The notes beneath the pieces were generated by a model. That model was not told where the DNA came from, ran no database searches, and saw only the letters and a list, made by a program, of their open reading frames with translations. The translations under genes and the position numbers were made by a program. A stretch of 64,000 bases of DNA from CAWVSB01 sp036960375 (GTDB taxonomy: Bacteria; Pseudomonadota; Gammaproteobacteria; Pseudomonadales; CAWVSB01): the NCBI GenBank assembly GCA_036960375.1, contig JBALVY010000005.1, positions 1 to 64,000 on the forward strand, in the 5' to 3' direction. Below, in pieces: positions 58,812 through 64,000 of the stretch (position 1 is its first letter; each line of letters starts with the position of its first letter).

Positions 58812-59051
58812 ATGAGTAGCATCGAAGAACGCGTTAAAAAGATCGTTGCCGAGCAACTGGGTGTAAAAGAAGACGAGATTCAGATTTCAGCTTCTTTTGT
58901 TGAAGACCTGGGTGCCGATTCCCTTGACACCGTTGAGTTGGTAATGGCGTTGGAAGAGGAATTTGAAACTGAAATTCCAGACGAAGAAGCTGAAGCGATT
59001 ACCACGGTTCAGTTAGCAATAAATTACATTAATGGACATTTAGGCGAGTAA
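58812..59051 (+). CDS. acpP: Acyl carrier protein
   Basis: 79 residues, acidic, helical. The phosphopantetheine attachment Ser is Ser37 in 'DLGADSLDTVELV'. It carries growing acyl chains for the Fab enzymes and donates them to lipid and lipid A synthesis. TTAGGAG precedes the ATG. A terminator follows, and fabF, usually next, is not there. Confidence 0.98.
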   Translation: MSSIEERVKKIVAEQLGVKEDEIQISASFVEDLGADSLDTVELVMALEEEFETEIPDEEAEAITTVQLAINYINGHLGE

Positions 59052-59076
59052 TTCGCTTTTATTATGTAATTTGGAG

Positions 59077-59110
59077 AGCCGCTTCTATTGTTGATAGAGG
59101 CGGCTTTTTT
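59077..59110 (+). terminator. Rho-independent terminator after acpP
   Basis: AGCCGCTTCTAT / ATAGAGGCGGCT stem of 12 bp with one T-G pair, loop TGTTG, then six T. It lies 25 bases after the acpP stop. Confidence 0.9.
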
Positions 59111-59232
59111 ATTGCCCTATCGGTAAAAAACCAGCGTGTGCTGCTTTAATACTGTCAGGTTTCATATTGTCTTTGTAATAGCAGTTCTGACAAACTGCCG
59201 CAGTATTAAATTCAATTTAAACTAAGGCTCGA

Positions 59233-60075
59233 ATGTCCCAACTTCCCGTATTTGTGAATGGCCAGGCGATGACCGAGATTAGCTATCTCGACCGTGGTTT
59301 TAACTACGGTGATGGCCTGTTTGAGACTATTCGGGTTAATCACGGTGTGCCGGTATTGTGGTCGCTACATCTCGACAGGTTGTTGTCTGGCTGTAATCGT
59401 TTGGGAATTGCCCTTAGCACTGACCAGGTCCAGTTTACTCTGGACCAGCTGATGGCCGCAGCGCTTGCTGCGGGCTTTTCCAGTGGTATTGCCAAGTTGG
59501 TGATTACCCGGGGAGTGGGGGGGCGGGGTTATACTCCTGAAATGACCGCTCAGCCAAGTATTGTTAGTTCCTGGCATGCGATACCGCAACCGGCAATGAG
59601 TCGATATAGCGATGGAATTAGCCTGCTGTTATGTGAATCACCTTTGTCTCGAAACCCTCTACTGGCCGGTATCAAACATATGGCACGCCTTGAGCAGGTA
59701 TTGGCAGCGAGAGAGGTAGCGCAGAGCGGAGCTGATGACGGATTGCTCGTCGATGTCGATGGCTACATCATCGAAGCTCTGGCGGCCAATATTTTCTTTC
59801 AGCAGGGTGCTGTTTTGCATACGCCTTGTCTCAATCAGGCAGGTGTTGCAGGTACGCTACGGCGTTATCTTATGGATACCGTGGCGCCGGAGTTATCTGT
59901 ACCGGTCGTTGAGCGAGAAATTCACTATTCTGAGCTCGCAAATTTCGATCATGCGTTTATAAGCAGTAGCGTATTTGGGCTTACGCCGGTGTCTTCTATT
60001 GGTGACAGGCCGATGTCGGATTCCGTATTGATGCGCCAGCTGCAAACTGCGATAAATGAGGTGGTTTGTGAGTAA
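59233..60075 (+). CDS. pabC: Aminodeoxychorismate lyase
   Basis: Forms p-aminobenzoate for folate. A 280-residue fold-type IV PLP enzyme: 'YLDRGFNYGDGLFETIRV', the PLP Lys in 'LLAGIKHMARLEQVLA', and 'DVDGYIIEALAANIFF'. The first residues 'VFVNGQAM' fit the family. It precedes mltG, as in E. coli and Pseudomonas. Confidence 0.93.
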   Translation: MSQLPVFVNGQAMTEISYLDRGFNYGDGLFETIRVNHGVPVLWSLHLDRLLSGCNRLGIALSTDQVQFTLDQLMAAALAAGFSSGIAKLVITRGVGGRGYTPEMTAQPSIVSSWHAIPQPAMSRYSDGISLLLCESPLSRNPLLAGIKHMARLEQVLAAREVAQSGADDGLLVDVDGYIIEALAANIFFQQGAVLHTPCLNQAGVAGTLRRYLMDTVAPELSVPVVEREIHYSELANFDHAFISSSVFGLTPVSSIGDRPMSDSVLMRQLQTAINEVVCE

Positions 60076-61096
60076 ACTTAACCGCCTGTTGTTGATATCG
60101 ACGCTTTTTATTACAGTAGCCTTGGGCGCAAACCAATGGTTTCAGCGCTATCTCGATACGCCATTACAGATTAAGCAAAAGGCTTATGTTTTGGTGGTAC
60201 CAAGGGGTGCAAATTTCACTGGAGTTGCCAATCAACTCGAAGGAGAAGGTCTGTTGCGATATCACCAATTACTGGTGATCTATGCGCGGCTAACGGAGCA
60301 GACTGCCATTAAAAGCGGAGAGTTCTCGCTTCCCCGGTCAACCACTTTGAGACAATTGTTGCCCATCTTATTGCGCGGGCAGGCGGTGCAGTATGCGGTA
60401 ACACTTATCGAGGGCTGGCGCGCAGTAGACGCTCTGGCAGCGCTTGCGGAAAATGACGTGCTGCAGCTTACCGATTTAAATCCAGTCCTTATTGCTCAGC
60501 AGTTGGAATTGGGCGAAACGGCTTTTAGCCTTGAGGGCCGGTTGTTTCCGGATACTTACTTCTTTGAACGAGGCGTCAGCACTTTCGACATAGTCCGGCG
60601 GGCAAAGCTGCAGATGGATGATGTACTCTCTGCCGAGTGGTCACAGCGGGCAGACGAACTTCCCTATGACAACGCTTATCAGGCTTTGGTTATGGCCTCG
60701 ATCGTAGAGAAGGAGACCGGAGTTGATGCTGAGCGTGAACAGATAGCCGGTGTTTTTGTCGCTCGTTTGCGCAAGGGTATGAGGCTACAAACCGACCCAA
60801 CCGTAATTTATGCTATGGGTGATCAGTATCAGGGCAATATTCGCAGAAAGGATCTGCGTATTGTTTCTCCGTATAATACCTATCGTGTATCGGGCTTGCC
60901 TCCGACACCTATTGCACTGCCGGGTCAACGTTCGATTTATGCGGCGCTGCACCCGCTGGAGAATGGCATGTTATATTTTGTTGCCCGGGGAGATGGTAGT
61001 CATCAATTTTCTGCTACCTTAGAAGAGCATCAGGCGGCTGTGCGTAAATTTCAGCGGCAGCGACGTGCGGACTATCGCTCTACCCCACAACCATGA
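60068..61096 (+). CDS. mltG: Endolytic murein transglycosylase MltG
   Basis: Cuts new glycan strands and sets their length at the inner membrane. I start at GTG 60068, which has GAGGTGG before it inside the pabC end (342 residues); ATG 60056 is possible. One membrane helix near residues 5-22, LysM-like segment, then YceG catalytic domain with 'ALVMASIVEKETGVDAE' containing the catalytic Glu, 'LQTDPTVIYAMG', 'YNTYRVSGLPPTPIALPG' and 'FVARGDGSHQFS'. Confidence 0.95.
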   Translation: MSKLNRLLLISTLFITVALGANQWFQRYLDTPLQIKQKAYVLVVPRGANFTGVANQLEGEGLLRYHQLLVIYARLTEQTAIKSGEFSLPRSTTLRQLLPILLRGQAVQYAVTLIEGWRAVDALAALAENDVLQLTDLNPVLIAQQLELGETAFSLEGRLFPDTYFFERGVSTFDIVRRAKLQMDDVLSAEWSQRADELPYDNAYQALVMASIVEKETGVDAEREQIAGVFVARLRKGMRLQTDPTVIYAMGDQYQGNIRRKDLRIVSPYNTYRVSGLPPTPIALPGQRSIYAALHPLENGMLYFVARGDGSHQFSATLEEHQAAVRKFQRQRRADYRSTPQP

Positions 61097-61106
61097 GAGC
61101 CTATTC

Positions 61107-61763
61107 ATGACTACAGCGAAAGGCCTTTTCCTGACCATTGAAGGCGGTGAAGGCGTTGGTAAGACAACTAATATACGTTTTCTCTGCGATTATTTATCCA
61201 ACAGCGGGGTCGAGTATGTGATGACCCGAGAACCCGGTGGAACCCCTCTGGCGGAGGAGATTCGCGGTTTGTTACTGGAGCGGCGTGATGAAACAGTTGA
61301 ACCATTGGCAGAGCTACTACTCGTTTTTGCAGCCAGAGCGCAGCATATCAATCAAGTTATTCGTCCCGCACTTGAGCGAGGCCAATGGGTCATTTGCGAC
61401 AGGTTTACCGATGCGACTTACGCTTATCAGGGCGGTGGGCGTGAGATGTCGATTGAGCATATCGCTGCTCTGGAGAAACTGGTGCAGCAGGATTTTCGCC
61501 CCGACATCACCTTGTTACTTGATGTGCCTGTAGCGATCGGTATGGCAAGGGCTGAGGGACGTGGTGAGTTGGATCGCTTTGAGTTGGAGCAAACAGCTTT
61601 TTTTGAACGAGTGCGTCAGACATATCGGGCGCAGGCTGAGGCACATCCTGACCGATACCGTCTTATTGATGCCAGCCTGGACATAGAAGGTGTGCAGCAA
61701 CAAATTGCTACCGCGGTAGCAACAATCATTGACGATAGAGAGAGCTCTAGTGGCGAAGTCTGA
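61107..61763 (+). CDS. tmk: Thymidylate kinase
   Basis: dTMP to dTDP. 218 residues from ATG 61107; the frame is open to 61065 within mltG. P-loop 'TIEGGEGVGKTTNI', 'TREPGGTPLAEEIR', 'VICDRFTDATYAYQGGGR' with the DR motif and LID, and 'ITLLLDVPVAIGMAR' are diagnostic. It overlaps holB by 14 bases. Confidence 0.97.
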   Translation: MTTAKGLFLTIEGGEGVGKTTNIRFLCDYLSNSGVEYVMTREPGGTPLAEEIRGLLLERRDETVEPLAELLLVFAARAQHINQVIRPALERGQWVICDRFTDATYAYQGGGREMSIEHIAALEKLVQQDFRPDITLLLDVPVAIGMARAEGRGELDRFELEQTAFFERVRQTYRAQAEAHPDRYRLIDASLDIEGVQQQIATAVATIIDDRESSSGEV

Positions 61764-62757
61764 AGTGGTACAAGAAAATCGGGGGCTGTCGTCACGGCTT
61801 CCCTGGCAATTTGCGCCCTGGCAGAAACTGACCGAACTGCATGGGGAAGACCGTTTGCCGCACGCGCTTTTACTCGTGGGGCATTCCGGTGTTGGGGCGG
61901 AGAACTTTGCCTTGGCATTTGCGGAATACCTGCTATGCGCCGCTCCCTCTGCAGGCGGCGCCTGTGGGGAGTGCAGTGGCTGCGCACTTAATGAGGCAGG
62001 TAGTCATCCAGACTTAAAAATCCTTTCACCTGAAAAACCAGGTGGACAGATTAAGATCGACTCTGTGCGTGCAGTGATTCAGTTTGGCCATGAAACGGCG
62101 CAGCAGGGTGGTTATAGAGTCATTATTGTGAAACCGGCGGAGGCAATGAATCATTTTGCCGCAAACTCCTTGCTTAAATTACTGGAGGAACCCGGCCACA
62201 AAACCGTCATTTTGTTACAAACTGCTGTACCAGGAGCTTTGTTGGCGACAATTCGTTCGCGCTGTCAGTGGGTCAGATTACCCCCTCCGCCGATAGAGGA
62301 TGCGCGCAGTTGGCTGGCGGCTCTGCTAGCGCCGTCAGCACCCATTGATGCTTTATTGGATGCCGCTAACGGCATGCCGTTACTGGCTCTGGACATGCAC
62401 GAAAGTGGCACGGCCGATGTTCAGCGGCAAATAAAGCAAGGCTTGGAATCCCTGATATTGGGCAGAGCGGATCCTCTGGCTCTAGCGAGTCAATGGCAAT
62501 CTCATGGTGTTGTTGCGGTGCTGGATGTGGTGTATTTTTGGTTGGTAGACGTACTTGGCAGTCTCTATGGCGGTCAGGGTAAACTGGATCCGAAGTTTCA
62601 AAGTTGGCTTGCAGCAAGGGTCTTGCGCAGCCAGTTGTTTGGCCTGCAGCAGGATGTCGTGTCATTACGCCGCCGCCTGTTATCGGGCAATAATCCCAAC
62701 GGACAGCTGCTGCTGGAGTCTTTGCTGAGTGATTTACGGGCATGTGTGAGCCGTTAA
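61750..62757 (+). CDS. holB: DNA polymerase III delta' subunit
   Basis: Clamp-loader subunit. 335 residues from GTG 61750 (GAGAG upstream); a TTG at 61729 is possible. 'PHALLLVGHSGVGAENFALA' is a P-loop with the Lys replaced, as expected for delta', which does not hydrolyse ATP. The zinc module is 'CAAPSAGGACGECSGC', and 'HPDLKIL', 'LKLLEEPGHKTVILLQT' and 'TIRSRCQWVRLP' (SRC motif) follow. The stop codon lies in the left arm of the large palindrome before pilZ. Confidence 0.95.
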   Translation: MAKSEVVQENRGLSSRLPWQFAPWQKLTELHGEDRLPHALLLVGHSGVGAENFALAFAEYLLCAAPSAGGACGECSGCALNEAGSHPDLKILSPEKPGGQIKIDSVRAVIQFGHETAQQGGYRVIIVKPAEAMNHFAANSLLKLLEEPGHKTVILLQTAVPGALLATIRSRCQWVRLPPPPIEDARSWLAALLAPSAPIDALLDAANGMPLLALDMHESGTADVQRQIKQGLESLILGRADPLALASQWQSHGVVAVLDVVYFWLVDVLGSLYGGQGKLDPKFQSWLAARVLRSQLFGLQQDVVSLRRRLLSGNNPNGQLLLESLLSDLRACVSR

Positions 62758-62791
62758 TCAACAAATGTGATATTGATCACATTTGTTGATT
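62756..62791. promoter_or_regulatory. 36-bp perfect palindrome with a CRP/Vfr-type site upstream of pilZ
   Basis: Two 16-base arms (left AATCAACAAATGTGAT, right its exact complement) around ATTG. The centre reads TGTGA-N6-TCACA (62766-62781), and the 22-mer 62763-62784 agrees with the E. coli CRP consensus at every position except the central four bases. No T-run follows, so a terminator is less likely. Confidence 0.7.
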
Positions 62792-62857
62792 TGTCTAGGC
62801 AAAGAGCCGTCTGGGTATTACAATTTAGTCCGATATAGCACATTTGGGAGAACCGTT

Positions 62858-63217
62858 GTGAACATGGCGGCAAAAGCAGGGGCACCGCGAAATAGCATTC
62901 TTTCCATGACCATTGTGGAAAAGAGTGAGCTGTATGCGTCTTATATGCCATTTGTCCAAAATGGAGGTCTGTTTGTCCCCACCCGGAAGAATTATCGGGT
63001 GGGCGATGAAGTCTTTATGCTGCTATCGCTGATGGACGAGCCAGATAAGATCCCTATTGCCGGCAAGGTTATCTGGCTAACGCCAGTAGGTGCGCAGGGT
63101 GGCCGTACAGCCGGCATTGGCATTCAGTTCAGTGCAGATGACGACACCGCATTGCGTAAGATAGAAACCCATCTAGCAGGTATGTTGGACGCAGAGCGCC
63201 CCACCCATACCATGTAA
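62858..63217 (+). CDS. pilZ: PilZ domain protein (type IV pilus assembly PilZ)
   Basis: 119 residues from GTG 62858, with GGGAG seven bases upstream. 'GGLFVPTRKNYRVGDEVFML', 'IPIAGKVIWLTPVG' and 'AGIGIQFSADD' define the PilZ fold. The RxxxR c-di-GMP site is missing, as in P. aeruginosa PilZ, which acts in pilus assembly by binding FimX/PilB rather than c-di-GMP. The holB-pilZ-tatD order is that of Pseudomonas. Confidence 0.92.
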   Translation: MNMAAKAGAPRNSILSMTIVEKSELYASYMPFVQNGGLFVPTRKNYRVGDEVFMLLSLMDEPDKIPIAGKVIWLTPVGAQGGRTAGIGIQFSADDDTALRKIETHLAGMLDAERPTHTM

Positions 63218-63252
63218 TCCAGGCTCTTCGGCCGCGCAGGAATCCTTCTCTT

Positions 63253-64000
63253 ATGTTAGTAGACAGCCACTGTCATCTTGATAGATTGCAGCTCGATAAC
63301 TATGCCAATGGTATTGACGACGTACTGGCTTTGGCCAATGAACGGGGGGTTGAACGCTTCCTCTGCGTGGCGATAGACCAGTCCAATACGCCTGACGTCT
63401 ATGATCTGGCGACACGCTTCCCTTCTGTTTATGCCAGTGCAGGCGTCCACCCTATGGCTGCACATGAAAATCCCGTGAGCGCAGAGTGGTTGAGAGACTG
63501 GGGCAGCAGAGAGCGGGTGGTAGCACTGGGTGAGACTGGCCTGGATTATTACTATAGTGAAGAACATATAGCGTTGCAGCAGCAGAGTTTTCGTCTTCAT
63601 ATGGAGCTGGCGGTCGAACTAAACAAACCAGTGATAGTCCATACCCGAGGTGCACGGCAAGATACTATTTCTATGCTCGAGGAATATTCCGATAAGGGAC
63701 TTAGGGGGGTGTTGCACTGTTTCACGGAAGATTGGGATATGGCAAAGAAGGCCCTGGATCTGGGCTTTTATATTTCGATTTCCGGCATAGTGACGTTTCG
63801 TAATGCTGATCAATTGCGTGACGTAGTGCGTAAAATACCCTTGCAGCAATTACTGGTTGAAACAGACGCGCCATACCTGGCTCCGGTTCCGCATCGTGGT
63901 AAATCCAATGAACCGCAGTGGGTTTATGAGGTTGCAAGTTACTGTGCAGAGTTAAAAGGCGTTTCTTTCGAGGAATTGGCAGCCGTCACCACGGCTAATT
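63253..64000 (+). CDS. tatD: TatD family metal-dependent hydrolase (partial, runs off the end)
   Basis: Begins at ATG 63253 and is open to the end of the window (249 codons). Metal ligands: 'MLVDSHCHLDRL' (His6, His8), Glu in 'VALGETGLDYYY', His in 'VIVHTRGA', 'LHCFTEDWDMA' and Asp in 'LLVETDAPYLAP'. TatD-type enzymes act as 3'-5' DNA exonucleases. It follows pilZ in the same direction. Only about the last 10 residues should be missing. Confidence 0.95.
   Translation, partial: MLVDSHCHLDRLQLDNYANGIDDVLALANERGVERFLCVAIDQSNTPDVYDLATRFPSVYASAGVHPMAAHENPVSAEWLRDWGSRERVVALGETGLDYYYSEEHIALQQQSFRLHMELAVELNKPVIVHTRGARQDTISMLEEYSDKGLRGVLHCFTEDWDMAKKALDLGFYISISGIVTFRNADQLRDVVRKIPLQQLLVETDAPYLAPVPHRGKSNEPQWVYEVASYCAELKGVSFEELAAVTTAN

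Noticed and set aside
1..64000. CRISPR arrays, insertion sequences or prophage
   Set aside because: No regularly spaced repeats with unique spacers, no transposase or integrase frames, and no phage structural genes were seen.

Overview
The window is chromosomal DNA of a gammaproteobacterium. The gene order is Pseudomonas-like: yccA-tusDCBE-ybiB, rne/rluC back to back, rpmF-plsX-fabD-fabG-acpP-pabC-mltG-tmk-holB-pilZ-tatD, trpH-yciO-scpA-scpB-rluB, and rsxABCDGE next to metG/mrp. Together with moderate GC content, a TonB receptor, a DODA-type dioxygenase and a TIGR04211 (YgiM-like) protein, this suggests a marine relative of the Cellvibrionales/Spongiibacteraceae. The placement is inferred from gene content, not from a tree. 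The window starts inside a 5S rRNA gene and ends inside tatD. It contains one scaffold gap of exactly 100 N (38513-38612), inside scpB.

Layout. 1-2058: end of an rRNA operon, a repeat- and hairpin-rich spacer, then DUF3859, GNAT and TerB-like genes. 2388-8722: an envelope signalling island with a LysM/TPR lipoprotein and an FHA membrane protein on +, facing a - strand operon of PP2C phosphatase, Hanks-type Ser/Thr kinase with HAMP region, polysaccharide deacetylase and TPR lipoprotein. 9046-12205: leuA, a probable holD (polymerase III psi), rimI and a small acidic protein. 12209-20060: the complete rsx (rnf) electron transport operon read away from metG, with mrp divergent from metG. 21292-30054: methyltransferase, histidine phosphatase, a heterodimeric ABC exporter (mdlAB-like), an orphan TAXI-protein/Cache-sensor pair, and ygiD. 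30380-31188: a DnaA-box-like cluster in front of a dimeric-type dUTPase.

31245-40676: pldA, pdxJ, a cyclophilin, a ygiM-like gene, yciI and yciB on -; trpH, yciO, scpA, scpB and rluB on +; then an HtrA-like protease. 40899-46103: a probable DNA-binding nuclease with duplicated winged-helix segments, trmA, ybiB, the tusEBCD sulfur relay for 2-thiouridine in tRNA, and yccA. 46189-49221: an internally deleted trhP remnant, a TonB-dependent receptor and tRNA-Ser(UGA). 49361-53761: rne and divergent rluC. 53771-64000: HAD phosphatase, maf, and the fatty-acid/envelope/replication cluster from yceD to tatD, from which fabF is missing.

Most of the window is core housekeeping. The parts that deserve attention are the kinase/phosphatase/FHA/LysM/deacetylase island, the duplicated-wHTH nuclease protein, the TAXI+Cache pair without transporter or output domain, a near-perfect CRP/Vfr-type palindrome before pilZ, an apparently leaderless yceD promoter, the (Ala-Asp)n repeat that breaks the assembly in scpB, and the trhP remnant.
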